Assembly: GCA_018362895.1 (NCBI GenBank)
Contig: JAHALR010000001.1
Location: forward strand, 248,001-312,000
Reading direction: 5' to 3'
Length of the DNA stretch: 64,000 nucleotides
Source: Clostridium sp.
Lineage (GTDB): Bacteria; Cyanobacteriota; Vampirovibrionia; Gastranaerophilales; Gastranaerophilaceae
Below, piece after piece: positions 53,114 through 62,611 of the stretch. The notes below the pieces were generated by a model. It made no database searches. It was not told where the DNA came from and saw only the letters and a program-made list of their open reading frames with translations. Position 1 is the first letter of the stretch. Every line of letters starts with the position of its first letter. The position numbers were made by a program, and so were the translations under genes.

Positions 53114-54594
53114 TGCTTTTCAGACTCCTTAATAAGTTTTATAAATGTATCTTCCATATTATCGGCAGCAGCCTGATTCTTTAGCTGCTGAGGCGTACCC
53201 ACTGCAATTGTTTCACCATGATAGAAAAGACTTATCCTGTCACAGTATTCAGCTTCGTCCATAAAATGTGTTGTAACAAGGATAGTGACGCCTTTTTGGG
53301 CAAGTGAAGTTATATGATTCCAAAAATCACGCCGTGTAACAACATCCACGCCTGATGTAGGCTCATCAAGAAATAATATCGGAGGATTATGAATCAAAGC
53401 ACATGCCAGAGAAAGTCTTTGTTTGAAGCCTAAAGGCAAATCTTCTGATTTTTGGTTTTGAATCTTTGAAAACTCAAAAACTTTAATAATCTCATCAATA
53501 CGTTTCTTTCTGACCAAAAGCCCTATTCCATATACAGCAGCAAAAAACTCAAGATTCTGTCTTACGGTTAAACTTCCGTACAGAGAAAATTTTTGCGCCA
53601 TATAGCCCAAATTGGCACGTGCTTTTTCAGGATTTTGTATAATATCTATTCCCATAAGACTTGCCGTGCCGCTAGTTGGTTTTGCCAGACCACACATCAT
53701 CTTAAACGAAGTGGATTTGCCCGCACCGTTAGGACCTAAAAGTCCAAAAATCTCACCTTTTTTTATACAGAAAGAATTGTTTTTTACAGCATAAAAATCA
53801 CCGTATTTTTTCTCAAGATTATCAGCAACAACCGTACATTCTATATTTGTTTTGAGCGGTGTATAATTTTCTGCTATCAGAGATTTTTCCTTTTTATATC
53901 CGCCCATAAGCTCAATGACTTTTTCTTCAAACTCTTTTGCATCAATTGCAAGTTCTTCGGGTTTGCCGTTATATATTACTTTTCCTTTATCCAAAACTAC
54001 TGCTGTATCAAAGCTATGAGCTTCATCAAGATAAGCAGTTGACCATAGGACTGTTGTATGTGGTGTAATCAAATCTCTGACCATTTTCATCAAATCTCTT
54101 CTTGATATTGGGTCAACACCAACAGACGGTTCATCAAGGACCAAAAACTCAGGAGAACCCAACAATGTACATGCCAATCCGAGTTTTTGTTTCATCCCTC
54201 CGGACAAAGCCCCTGCCAGTCTGTTTTGAAAAGGAATAAGACTTGTAAATTCAAGAAGTTTATTAAATTCATAAGGAACTTCTTTCAAATCTGCATAAAG
54301 TCTCAAATTTTCTATAACAGTCAAATCTTCATACAATCCAAACTTTTGAGGCATATATCCAATTTTTGAATTCAATTTTTCTTTTTGTTTTGATGGATTC
54401 AGCCCAAGAGTAGTAATTTCTCCGTTATCAGGAAGCATTAGTCCTATTATTAGCCTTATAAGAGTAGTTTTTCCTGAGCCATCAGCCCCTATTAATCCAG
54501 TAATTTTTCCTCTTTCAATATTCAGGCTCAAATCATCAATTGCAACCGAAGAATCAAAAGTTTTTATTAAGTTTTTAATTTCTACTGTCTGCAT
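53110..54594 (-). CDS. Fused double ABC transporter ATPase (YbhF-like)
   Basis: A 494-residue ATPase with two nucleotide-binding domains in one chain. Domain 1: Walker A GADGSGKTT, signature LSGGMKQKL, Walker B LVLDEPSVGVDP, and an H-loop that reads STAYLDEA without His. Domain 2: GPNGAGKST, signature LPLGFKQRL (degenerate), LFLDEPTSGVD and a normal TTHFMDEA. The missing His in the first half is also a YbhF trait, so one site is probably degenerate. The ATG at 54594 is chosen over a TTG at 54609. Confidence 0.93.
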   Translation of the reverse strand: MQTVEIKNLIKTFDSSVAIDDLSLNIERGKITGLIGADGSGKTTLIRLIIGLMLPDNGEITTLGLNPSKQKEKLNSKIGYMPQKFGLYEDLTVIENLRLYADLKEVPYEFNKLLEFTSLIPFQNRLAGALSGGMKQKLGLACTLLGSPEFLVLDEPSVGVDPISRRDLMKMVRDLITPHTTVLWSTAYLDEAHSFDTAVVLDKGKVIYNGKPEELAIDAKEFEEKVIELMGGYKKEKSLIAENYTPLKTNIECTVVADNLEKKYGDFYAVKNNSFCIKKGEIFGLLGPNGAGKSTSFKMMCGLAKPTSGTASLMGIDIIQNPEKARANLGYMAQKFSLYGSLTVRQNLEFFAAVYGIGLLVRKKRIDEIIKVFEFSKIQNQKSEDLPLGFKQRLSLACALIHNPPILFLDEPTSGVDVVTRRDFWNHITSLAQKGVTILVTTHFMDEAEYCDRISLFYHGETIAVGTPQQLKNQAAADNMEDTFIKLIKESEKQ

Positions 54595-55444
54595 TCTGTT
54601 TACTTTCAAGAAGATTAATTTTGATTGTTGTAGGCATGCCTTGTCTAAGATACTCGTCTATATCATCAACATAAACACGAATTCTGTATACAAGGCTTGT
54701 TCTCAAATCCGTAGATTGAACTGTTTTGGGTGTGAATTCAGCAACAGGAGAAATATATCCAATATAACCGTCATATTCTCTTTGTTTACCTGTTTGAGGA
54801 TTAATACTGTCAGTCAAAACCTTTGCTTTCATACCATATTTTATATTTCCCAAATCTGTTTCATTAACATATGCACGTATCCATACAGGTTTTGTTTTTG
54901 AAATTGTATAAACAGTCTGGCCCTTATTTACCGTAGCACCGGGCTCCTGAACTCTTACTGTTACAATGCCGTCTTCCGGTGCATATATTTTTGTATAAAC
55001 AAGTTGATTTTTAGCATAGCTTTTTTGTGCAAGAGCCGCTTCATAATCAGCTTTTGCTTTATCTTTCGTATTTAAAAGAGTGTCACACTCTTGTTTTGAA
55101 ACTGTATTATCCACACACAAAGGTGCTTGCCTTTTATATTTTGAAGAAGCATCTTTACTCAAAGCAAGAGTTCTGGATACTTCAGCCGAAGCTTTTTCTA
55201 AATTAGATTTGTAATCTTTATCATCCAAAACAGCAATAAGCTCTCCTTTTCTGACATTATCACCTTCTTCTCTCAGCATTTTTTCAATTTGTCCTGAGAC
55301 CTGGAAACTCAAATCAACCTGACGAATTTCTATATTACCGTAGAGTGTTAATTCGTTGTGGTTATCTTTCTTTTTTGTTAAAAAATATACAAACGCACAT
55401 ATTATTGCCAAAACGAGTATAAGTAATGCTATTTTTTTCTTCAT
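54575..55444 (-). CDS. HlyD-type periplasmic adaptor (YbhG-like)
   Basis: Membrane fusion protein of 289 residues linking the ABC pump to a TolC channel. The N-terminal anchor (6-23) is followed by a lipoyl half-motif with SFQVSGQIEKMLREEGDNVRKGELIAVLD. A coiled-coil hairpin (about 80-145) has two cysteines that may form a disulfide. The second lipoyl half reads IYAPEDGIVTVRVQEPGATV, then the beta-barrel. It overlaps the channel gene by 4 bases and the ATPase gene by 20. Confidence 0.94.
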   Translation of the reverse strand: MKKKIALLILVLAIICAFVYFLTKKKDNHNELTLYGNIEIRQVDLSFQVSGQIEKMLREEGDNVRKGELIAVLDDKDYKSNLEKASAEVSRTLALSKDASSKYKRQAPLCVDNTVSKQECDTLLNTKDKAKADYEAALAQKSYAKNQLVYTKIYAPEDGIVTVRVQEPGATVNKGQTVYTISKTKPVWIRAYVNETDLGNIKYGMKAKVLTDSINPQTGKQREYDGYIGYISPVAEFTPKTVQSTDLRTSLVYRIRVYVDDIDEYLRQGMPTTIKINLLESKQNADSRN

Positions 55445-56757
55445 AATTTACCTCCGACAGCTTTGTAAAGAGTGAAATAATCAACTATACGCTGGGTTTT
55501 TGACTGTGTTTTTTCTTTTTTCACAGCAAGAAATTTGTCATATTCAATTAAATAATCAGATGAAGAGATTACACCTCTTTTATATTTTTTTCTTGAGTTA
55601 TCCAAAATTCTTTCCTGAGATTTTGAAATCTTGCCTATATGACTATCAACTGAAGTATCATATTTAACGGCACACAAAGCCGTATTAACTTCTCTTGCTG
55701 CATCAAGATCAACCTGTTTATACTCTTGAAACAATTCCTCATATCTGGCTTTTTGAATTCTTAAATTAGCCATTTTCATTCCGCCTTTGAAAATATCCTG
55801 TGTTGCTCCTGCAAATAAAGCAGCAAGCGAAGATTCCCATGAAAAGAAAGCCCCGGGAGCAATTGTATTAAACAGCCAAATTCCTGTTATATTGAAGGAA
55901 GGCAGAAACTCTTTTCTTGCAGCCCGCACATCTATTTTAGCTTTTTCAAGATTTTTTTCCGCTTTCATAACATCAGGACGGGAAAAAATAATCTCAGAAG
56001 AAAATTCTGAAGGTATTTGACCTGTATAATCAAAATCCAAAATAGAACCTCTTTTTAAATTATTTGCACACTCCGAAGAAAGTCCGCAAAGCGCAGCAAG
56101 CTGAAAAAGAAGTACATCCCTTTCCTTCAAAAGTTTTTCAAGTTCTGTTTTAGATTTTTCAAAATTTTGACTTGATAAATTAAGCTTTGTACTGTCTATG
56201 ATCCCGCGGTTATATTTTTTCGACTCGGCACTAAACAAATCCTGAGCTATACGTACAGATTCTTTTTGAAGCTCTATCAAATAATCATATTGGAGAATAT
56301 TTGTATATAAAGAAGCAACATCACTTAACAAAGACAAATATACAGCTTTTTCTTCAAACAAAGCTGCCTCATATGCCTTTTTGAAACTTTTGGTTTTATC
56401 TCTGTTTTTAAGCAAAAAATCCGGTTCATAATTAAGAATAAATGGGAGAACGAAAGCATTTTGTGACAACTGAAAATTATCCAGCCTCGGCACATGAACA
56501 CCAAGATAATTAGCACTTACACTTAAAGAAGGAAGCTCTTTGCCAAGAGAATATTTTGCCTGCTGCCTGTATTGTTCAACAACAAACCCCGCTTTTTTCA
56601 GATTATGATTGTTATCTAAAGCTGTAATAATATAATAATTCAGACACTCATCATTAAATTTTTTGAAAAAATCAGGGTTAAGCTCTTTCCTGTCTATTGC
56701 AAACGCACTTTGAGAAAGAATCATAAGTGCAAAAATCATTATAATTTTTCTAATCAA
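55441..56757 (-). CDS. TolC/NodT-family outer membrane channel
   Basis: A 438-residue exported protein (signal peptide 1-20, ending SAFA). The TolC repeats are visible as DNNHNLKKAGFVVEQYRQQAKYSLGKELPSLSV and later SRPDVMKAEKNLEKAKIDVRAARKEFLPSFNITG, the NodT signature. Coiled-coil hairpins have LYTNILQYDYLIELQKESV and the later GVISSSDYLIEYDKFLAVKKEKTQ. It completes a dedicated tripartite exporter with the adaptor and ABC genes. Confidence 0.93.
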   Translation of the reverse strand: MIRKIIMIFALMILSQSAFAIDRKELNPDFFKKFNDECLNYYIITALDNNHNLKKAGFVVEQYRQQAKYSLGKELPSLSVSANYLGVHVPRLDNFQLSQNAFVLPFILNYEPDFLLKNRDKTKSFKKAYEAALFEEKAVYLSLLSDVASLYTNILQYDYLIELQKESVRIAQDLFSAESKKYNRGIIDSTKLNLSSQNFEKSKTELEKLLKERDVLLFQLAALCGLSSECANNLKRGSILDFDYTGQIPSEFSSEIIFSRPDVMKAEKNLEKAKIDVRAARKEFLPSFNITGIWLFNTIAPGAFFSWESSLAALFAGATQDIFKGGMKMANLRIQKARYEELFQEYKQVDLDAAREVNTALCAVKYDTSVDSHIGKISKSQERILDNSRKKYKRGVISSSDYLIEYDKFLAVKKEKTQSKTQRIVDYFTLYKAVGGKL

Positions 56758-57376
56758 TTTGAGACTCCTTAATCAAGGCGTTGACGTAAAATTTTACATT
56801 TTCCTTTATGATTTTAATATCTTCTTGAACAAAATCATCTTGCCCGAGCAGCCTAAGCGACAACCCGACAAGAATACGCGGAGAATTAATTTGTGCAAGA
56901 ATGAATAGTGTTTTCAATATGATTTCTCTGTCGTTAACATCTTTATCAAACAAACTTGCAATCAATGACCTTAAATAATTAAAAGCAGGAGAGTTTGCAA
57001 AAAAATTAGGTTTTTGTTGTTCTTTTAAAAGCAATATAATCAAATCTTTCGAAATTCTTGAGTAAAAAAAGTCAATAAATTTATCAAGAATTGTCATAAG
57101 CAAATCTATTTTTTCTTTTTTAGTTAAATTCTCGGGATTTTGTTCAAAATTAATAAAAGTTTTTGCATAAACAGTCTGCTTCTCAACTAAATCATCCAAA
57201 ATCCCCTGATATAGATCCTGTTTTCCACCAAAATAATAGGAAATCATACAAATATTCACGCCAGCATCTTTACAGATTTCACGTATGCTTACACCATCAA
57301 AACCTTTCTGAGCAAAGAGTTTAGTAGCCGAATTCAGAATTTTTGCTTTAGAGTTTTCATTTTTTATCTTTTCCAT
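56750..57376 (-). CDS. TetR-family repressor of the exporter operon (CecR-like)
   Basis: A 208-residue regulator. The N-terminal TetR helix-turn-helix reads KILNSATKLFAQKGFDGVSIREICKDAGVNICMISYYFGGKQDLYQGIL, followed by an all-helical ligand domain resembling CecR/DUF1956 proteins. It is first in the six-gene operon and overlaps the TolC gene by 8 bases. Its own promoter holds a perfect palindrome between -35 and -10, so autorepression and control of the exporter are expected. TATATT is 6 bases before the ATG, indicating a leaderless message. Confidence 0.93.
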   Translation of the reverse strand: MEKIKNENSKAKILNSATKLFAQKGFDGVSIREICKDAGVNICMISYYFGGKQDLYQGILDDLVEKQTVYAKTFINFEQNPENLTKKEKIDLLMTILDKFIDFFYSRISKDLIILLLKEQQKPNFFANSPAFNYLRSLIASLFDKDVNDREIILKTLFILAQINSPRILVGLSLRLLGQDDFVQEDIKIIKENVKFYVNALIKESQID

Positions 57377-57382
57377 AAAAAA

Positions 57383-57411
57383 AATATAAAACAAACGTTT
57401 GATTTATTCAA
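57383..57411 (-). promoter_or_regulatory. Promoter and TetR operator of the exporter operon
   Basis: On the minus strand TTGAAT (57406-57411) and TATATT (57383-57388) are exactly 17 bases apart. The spacer contains the perfect palindrome CAAACGTTTG (57392-57401), extended by A/T-rich arms, where a bound dimer would block RNA polymerase. Confidence 0.75.
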
Positions 57412-57428
57412 CTGATTAAAAAAAATTA

Positions 57429-58352
57429 TTATCCAAAAACATTATAAAAATGATAAAACTGAAGCGGTGCAAGCTTTATCATCTCTTCAAGAAAGTTTAT
57501 ATATTCACTTTGGATAAGTTTTGTATTCTGTGATTTTGTTAATTCTTTTTGTTTTCTATATTTTTTCAGATGTATTTTGTAAAAACCTTTTTTGTCCTTT
57601 ATCGCTGCTATAAAATATACAGGTGTTTCCATCATTTGTGCAAACTTAAAAGTACCAAGAGGGAACTCAGCAATTCTATTTAAAAATTGGATTTTAAAAG
57701 AAGTATTCTCATTTGAAGAAGAAATCCTATCCCCTGCCATAAAAGCAATTTGAGAATTATCTAGTTTGTCTTTCATCTCTATCGCTGTATCTATACTAAT
57801 GTTCTCCACAGGATAGACAGAAACATCTGTCTTTGCTTGTATTCTCTTCAAAAAGCCGTTAAATATGCGACACTGAGTTTCGCTTAAAAAGATATTTACA
57901 TGCGGATTGTGAGGATTCATAGGTTTTTGTACAAAAGTTCTCAACACTTCAATATTTCCTATATGTGAACAAATAAAAAATATCCCTTTTTTTTCATTTA
58001 TATCAGTTTCAAGAAGAGTTTTTTCTTCATTAGAATCAAAAACAATTTTTGTGTCGTCAAACCTATGAGCAAAAACCTCCATTCTATCCACAAGAGATAA
58101 AGCATAATTCAACACTAGTCGATAAGAGTTGAAAAAAGTGGGTTTTGCATCACCATTATTCGTATAATCAAAAATTACAGAGAGATTTTTCTTTGAATAT
58201 TCTCTCATTTGTTTTGAAGAGCAAAAGGCACAAAATGCTATAACAGCAGTTAAAAGACATACAATATCCTTACCCAGAAATTTGTATAAATACCACAAGG
58301 TCATAAGTCTTTTTTCGCCTGCGGCTTGTTCCTTAACCTGATACCACTTCAT
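57429..58352 (-). CDS. LpxL/HtrB-like lysophospholipid acyltransferase
   Basis: A 307-residue membrane-associated acyltransferase. The N-terminal helix is followed by the catalytic H(x4)E motif in CSHIGNIEVL near residue 130 and an FMAGDRIS block near 208 that matches the D-R region of LpxL. In aryl polyene and dialkylresorcinol clusters an LpxL homologue attaches the polyene to its lipid anchor. The start is ATG overlapping the methyltransferase stop (ATGA). It is the last gene of the cluster in transcription order. Confidence 0.85.
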   Translation of the reverse strand: MKWYQVKEQAAGEKRLMTLWYLYKFLGKDIVCLLTAVIAFCAFCSSKQMREYSKKNLSVIFDYTNNGDAKPTFFNSYRLVLNYALSLVDRMEVFAHRFDDTKIVFDSNEEKTLLETDINEKKGIFFICSHIGNIEVLRTFVQKPMNPHNPHVNIFLSETQCRIFNGFLKRIQAKTDVSVYPVENISIDTAIEMKDKLDNSQIAFMAGDRISSSNENTSFKIQFLNRIAEFPLGTFKFAQMMETPVYFIAAIKDKKGFYKIHLKKYRKQKELTKSQNTKLIQSEYINFLEEMIKLAPLQFYHFYNVFG

Positions 58353-59431
58353 TTTTTTACACACTCCAACAAGGTGTAATCATATTTCCCAATGTTTTGA
58401 TAAATCTTCTCTATTCTAAAGTCAGAAGAGTCAATCAGTTCTCTCATATCTGTTTCATTGTACATCTTACTCTTACCATTTGCCATGCAGGTAAAATACA
58501 AAGAAATATGAGACAATGCATAAGCTGCACCGGTAAACTGTTGTTTATCTATAAATGGTTCTAAAATAAAAACTCTTATATTTTCATCACTGCATTTTGA
58601 TATTTTATCCAATATATGTTGTATCTGTGCTTTTGAAAAACAGTCTAAAAACTGACTCATAAATACAGCACCGCTCATTTTAGGAAGTTTTTTTTCATCT
58701 GACAAAATATCAGCACTCCAAAAACTACATCTGTCTGTATTAAAATTGTTTTTAGCCGTTTCAATATTCTCTGGCAAATCTATCATTGTAACACAGCATT
58801 CTTCATTATATTCAAGGCAGGCCTTTTCAAATTTACCTGTATTAGCACCTATATCAAAAACATGAGAAGGTTTTGTCTCAAAAATATACGGAAGTACTTC
58901 CATAAAACAATCATCAGAATAATAATGATCAAAATCATACCAGCTTTTTTTCATTTTCTCAGGCAATTTTGTCAGCATAGGGTAAATGGTTTCTGAATTA
59001 AAATAATACTTTTGCAAACCGGCTGGACGATTCTCCTTAAAAGAAGAAAAAAGTTCACTTGCACCGAGAAAACAAACATCTTTTATAAAATTAAAATTTG
59101 CTTTTGTCATCTCGTCATACAAAAAAGCTTCTGCCAAAGGCGTCAGAAAATAAGTTTCATCATCATTTTTTTTCACAAGTCCTATACAAAGAGCAGCATC
59201 AAACAATGTATCAATACAATATTGTGAGACATTACACTCTTCAACCAGCTTTTGCTTGGTCTTTGGCGATTTTTCCAAAGCTTTAAAGATATTAAAATCA
59301 ATCAAACACGCAACTGTTTGAAAAGAAAAAGGAGCAAATGCTATTTTTTGTGCCTCAGTAAGTGCATCGATTCTTGAGGTTTTATTTCTGTTTGTTCTTC
59401 TGTATAGTTGTTTTGTAATTTTTTCTTCCAT
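58349..59431 (-). CDS. SAM-dependent O-methyltransferase-like protein
   Basis: A 360-residue protein. The N-terminal dimerisation/winged-helix part (TVACLIDFNIFKALEKSPKTKQKLVEECNVSQY) is followed by a Rossmann methyltransferase domain with VFDIGANTGKF near residue 195 and VTMIDLPENIETAK. The C-terminal portion has VFILEPFID and ISLYFTCMANGKSKMYNETDMREL, as in polyketide O-methyltransferases. It could methylate the aryl head group or a fatty acyl intermediate. In the cluster it lies between the exporter and the acyltransferase. Confidence 0.85.
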   Translation of the reverse strand: MEEKITKQLYRRTNRNKTSRIDALTEAQKIAFAPFSFQTVACLIDFNIFKALEKSPKTKQKLVEECNVSQYCIDTLFDAALCIGLVKKNDDETYFLTPLAEAFLYDEMTKANFNFIKDVCFLGASELFSSFKENRPAGLQKYYFNSETIYPMLTKLPEKMKKSWYDFDHYYSDDCFMEVLPYIFETKPSHVFDIGANTGKFEKACLEYNEECCVTMIDLPENIETAKNNFNTDRCSFWSADILSDEKKLPKMSGAVFMSQFLDCFSKAQIQHILDKISKCSDENIRVFILEPFIDKQQFTGAAYALSHISLYFTCMANGKSKMYNETDMRELIDSSDFRIEKIYQNIGKYDYTLLECVKK

Positions 59432-59456
59432 AATAGCCCCTTATTTTATCACAAAA

Positions 59457-61649
59457 TTATTCTGTATCATTTGTTTTATTAATTAATAAAAGGCTGAAAA
59501 GATATGAACTAATCAACCCCAACCCAAGTATCAACCCCAAAGAACTTATGAGTTTGAAACTTGTACACGCCAACAACAGAAAAGAAAAAACTGTCGTTGC
59601 ACAAGAAATCAAAACTGCTGCTTTAGATTCAACTGATGCATTTTTTGAATCAAACCTAAAGATTGAATAATCAAGGCTAAAGCCTATAATCAAAAACAAT
59701 GCCAGTATATGAAACAGGTTCAAACTGATATGAAACAGTCCTAACACAGACAAAGTAAAAACACCGCCGAGTACTGATGGTGCAGTAATTTTCAATGCAT
59801 CTAACGGTTTATAAATTATTGCAAGCAAAACATATAACGCCAATATTGCAGGGAAAAATATTCTAATACAATTTTCACGACATTGTTGTACTTTTGAAGA
59901 TATTTCTTTTTTTAAATCAATAAAGATTACCTCATTATCCTTTGAAAGCTGTTCATATATTTTTTGATCAGCATATTTGATAACTATAATTGATTGGTTT
60001 GGTGAAGCCAAAAAGCTTTCTTTAAGCAAACGAGGCAGTTTATCTTCCGTAAGGAAGCCGGATCTGGGTTTTTCATACAAAATTTTATTTTTTGTTTCAA
60101 GACGCAAAAATTTAGCATAATCAAAAAGCTCATTTTGATAGAATCGTTTTTTCAATTTTTTATTTTCATTTTGCTGTTTTTTTGAAGGCAAAAATTGACT
60201 TAAAGCTATATATTGCTCCTGAGGAATATTTTCTGTAACCTGTTCTTCTTTTTCTAACAATGCTTCTATATTTTCACCGTTTACTATTACAAAAGCCATA
60301 TTTGACATATCACCTGTTAAAGAAGAATAAATTTTTTCTGCCTTTAAGAGGTTTTTAGATGGTTTATACATATCCTTTATGTCATCATTAAAGCTTAATT
60401 GAAAAAAACCTGCCAGAAATATAAGAAAACAAACAGAAGAAAAAATGATTTTTGTTTTTTTAGGAATTTTTAAAGAAAAAATCATTTCAGCAAAAGATGA
60501 TTTGTCTTCACAACAAAGTTTTTTACAAATAACAGGATAAAACAGAACAACAAAAGCATAAACACTAATCAAACCTGCTGAAGTAAAGACAGCTATTTGC
60601 ATTAAAAGCTCGATTTGTGAAAACAGAAGTGTCAAAAAAGCACATACAGTCGTAAGCATACTAATTGTTAAACTTTTAAATATTGCTCTTAAATCATTAT
60701 GGTGTGCAAAATAATGAAGTGAATAATCTACACAAATTCCTATCAGTGTGGTAGAAAATACAAAAGTCAAAATATGTATAGATTCAAAAAAGGCAGAAGT
60801 AGTCAGATATCCGAAAAGCATTCCGAGAAAAAGACTTAATGCAATCGGAATTAAAATCTTGAAAGTACGAAAATATAATTTGCAAAGTAAGATTATAAAA
60901 ACAGAAGATAATAAACAAATTATATTAATTTCTATCATTGACCTTGAACTGGCTGAATATGTATGAACAGAAGAGCCTGTAAGATATATTTCAACCTCCG
61001 GAAATTCTTTTGAAATTTTATCTTTTAAATCAACAACTTTTTTCATTTCAATATTTAATAATGAAGGAGAAAGGGCTATTTCATCTTTTAAATTTAAAGT
61101 CATCAATTCATAAAATTTTCCGTCTTGCGCTATTGGAACCTGCCCTTGTGCAGAAGGAAGACTTGACAGAAAATCATTAAAAAGCAAGAATGGGTCCTCT
61201 TCAATAGGAACAAGGTTAATGCTCAAAGGATTGTATAAACGTTCCATACTCTCCAGCTTAACCTCTTCAAAATCACCGTGTCTAAGTTTTGTTCGCGTTT
61301 TAGGAGACAAAAGATTTGCATTATAATATTTATAAGTATTCAACAGTTCTTTAAACTTATGAGTATCAGTAACATCTTTCTTGAATGCATCAGCACAAAG
61401 CTGTTCTTTGAAAGCCTTTTTTACTTCTTCTATTTTTTGTATATCTGTTGATTCAAAAATAACATTAAGCCTTCCTGAAAACTTTTGGCTTAAATTGATA
61501 ACAAGCTCATCTTTCGAAGAGTTCGACAAAATAGCCCTGAGAATATTTGTTTCTGTTTTTTTAGGATAAATATAAGAAAAAATTAACAGAAAAATTATTA
61601 TAGACAAAAAAATCACTCTTAATATATTTAAAATTGTTTCTTTATGCAT
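59457..61649 (-). CDS. MMPL/RND-type lipid exporter
   Basis: A 730-residue inner-membrane protein with the RND layout: one N-terminal helix, a periplasmic loop (about 30-220), six helices, a second periplasmic loop (about 405-570) and five more helices. TFVFSTTLIGICVDYSLHYF and the parallel ALFLIIGFSLDYSIFRF carry the (V/L)DY proton-relay-like motif of MMPL proteins. Aryl polyene clusters encode such an exporter together with a LolA-like protein, as here. It follows the LolA gene by 3 bases. Confidence 0.88.
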   Translation of the reverse strand: MHKETILNILRVIFLSIIIFLLIFSYIYPKKTETNILRAILSNSSKDELVINLSQKFSGRLNVIFESTDIQKIEEVKKAFKEQLCADAFKKDVTDTHKFKELLNTYKYYNANLLSPKTRTKLRHGDFEEVKLESMERLYNPLSINLVPIEEDPFLLFNDFLSSLPSAQGQVPIAQDGKFYELMTLNLKDEIALSPSLLNIEMKKVVDLKDKISKEFPEVEIYLTGSSVHTYSASSRSMIEINIICLLSSVFIILLCKLYFRTFKILIPIALSLFLGMLFGYLTTSAFFESIHILTFVFSTTLIGICVDYSLHYFAHHNDLRAIFKSLTISMLTTVCAFLTLLFSQIELLMQIAVFTSAGLISVYAFVVLFYPVICKKLCCEDKSSFAEMIFSLKIPKKTKIIFSSVCFLIFLAGFFQLSFNDDIKDMYKPSKNLLKAEKIYSSLTGDMSNMAFVIVNGENIEALLEKEEQVTENIPQEQYIALSQFLPSKKQQNENKKLKKRFYQNELFDYAKFLRLETKNKILYEKPRSGFLTEDKLPRLLKESFLASPNQSIIVIKYADQKIYEQLSKDNEVIFIDLKKEISSKVQQCRENCIRIFFPAILALYVLLAIIYKPLDALKITAPSVLGGVFTLSVLGLFHISLNLFHILALFLIIGFSLDYSIFRFDSKNASVESKAAVLISCATTVFSFLLLACTSFKLISSLGLILGLGLISSYLFSLLLINKTNDTE

Positions 61650-61652
61650 AAT

Positions 61653-62195
61653 TTACCTGCACTCAATAAAGTTTATTGTTGTCTTGGTATTCTTTGTATC
61701 TATGATCATTTTTGAAATTTTTCCATTCAAATTTGAACTTGAACCATATACCAGAATATAACCAATTTCTCCTCTCAATTGTCCGTTCTGTTTTGGTGCA
61801 AGTGCCAAAAGCCAGCCATTTTGATTATGTTTTTGATAATAAAGATTAAAATTTTTATCCAGATATGTATAATTTTTTGCAGCAATTGCTTTGATTACGG
61901 CATTAATATTTTTATTCTGCGAAGTCGTATACTGTGATGTTGAATGAATAGGACGTGTTGTTTCAAAAATAACCCCCTGCTCTTTTATAAATTTAAAATT
62001 ACCTCCAGAATCCAGATTAACATTAGATGTTTTCATATATTTATTTTGTTCAAATTTGCATTCAGCATTGTTAAATTCAGGCATCTTAGAAGCAATTGAA
62101 GCTGCTGTTTCCGGATGTTTAAATATTTCCATAGCAAACACTTGCTCAAACCAAACAAAGGCAAAAAGGCTCAAAAAAACAAAAAACTTTTTCAT
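61653..62195 (-). CDS. LolA-like periplasmic lipid carrier
   Basis: A 180-residue exported protein (signal peptide 1-21, ending VFA). The remainder has the LolA-type beta sheet pattern: CKFEQNKYM, then GNFKFIKEQGVIFETTRPIHST, and a late YGSSSNLNGKISKMIIDTKN. In this cluster type it is thought to carry the lipid product across the periplasm. One base separates it from the thioesterase gene. Confidence 0.82.
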   Translation of the reverse strand: MKKFFVFLSLFAFVWFEQVFAMEIFKHPETAASIASKMPEFNNAECKFEQNKYMKTSNVNLDSGGNFKFIKEQGVIFETTRPIHSTSQYTTSQNKNINAVIKAIAAKNYTYLDKNFNLYYQKHNQNGWLLALAPKQNGQLRGEIGYILVYGSSSNLNGKISKMIIDTKNTKTTINFIECR

Positions 62196-62196
62196 A

Positions 62197-62607
62197 CTAA
62201 AATTCCTCTATTTTTTTTATAAAACTCAGCGGAGGTGTGTAGATAGATTCTCTTGTATCAATATTTATTCCTATCTGCATACTTTTTGCTTTAAAGAGTT
62301 TTTCCCCTGTTGTTTTATCTTTAATAAGATATCTTATTAAAAGAGCGGGCTCAAGACTCTCGAGTGTTGTTTCAACAATAAGCTTCTGCTTGAATAAAGC
62401 TGATTTTATAAACTTTAAATCCATTGTAGCTACGGGATAAGCAACATTGTCTTTTCTCATATCATCATAGGTATATCCTATTTTTTCAAGTAAATCACAT
62501 CTGGCTTTCTCAATATATTTTATATAATTTCCATGCCAGACAACATTCATAGGGTCAAGGTCATAAAATTCTACTTCAATTTCAGTGTATGTTGTAATCT
62601 TTTTCAT
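62197..62607 (-). CDS. 4-hydroxybenzoyl-CoA-type thioesterase (hotdog fold)
   Basis: A 136-residue cytoplasmic thioesterase. VEFYDLDPMNVVWHGNYIKYIEKAR is the YbgC/4HBT signature, with the catalytic Asp in DLDPMNVV, and VATMDLKFIKSALFKQKL is the second strand block. It probably releases or edits acyl intermediates of the lipid pathway, like ApeH-type proteins in aryl polyene clusters. Confidence 0.9.
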   Translation of the reverse strand: MKKITTYTEIEVEFYDLDPMNVVWHGNYIKYIEKARCDLLEKIGYTYDDMRKDNVAYPVATMDLKFIKSALFKQKLIVETTLESLEPALLIRYLIKDKTTGEKLFKAKSMQIGINIDTRESIYTPPLSFIKKIEEF

Positions 62608-62611
62608 GTTT

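Noticed and set aside
62056..62340. 94-codon plus-strand frame across the LolA and thioesterase genes
   Set aside because: Spans two well-supported minus-strand genes and has no domain or RBS.
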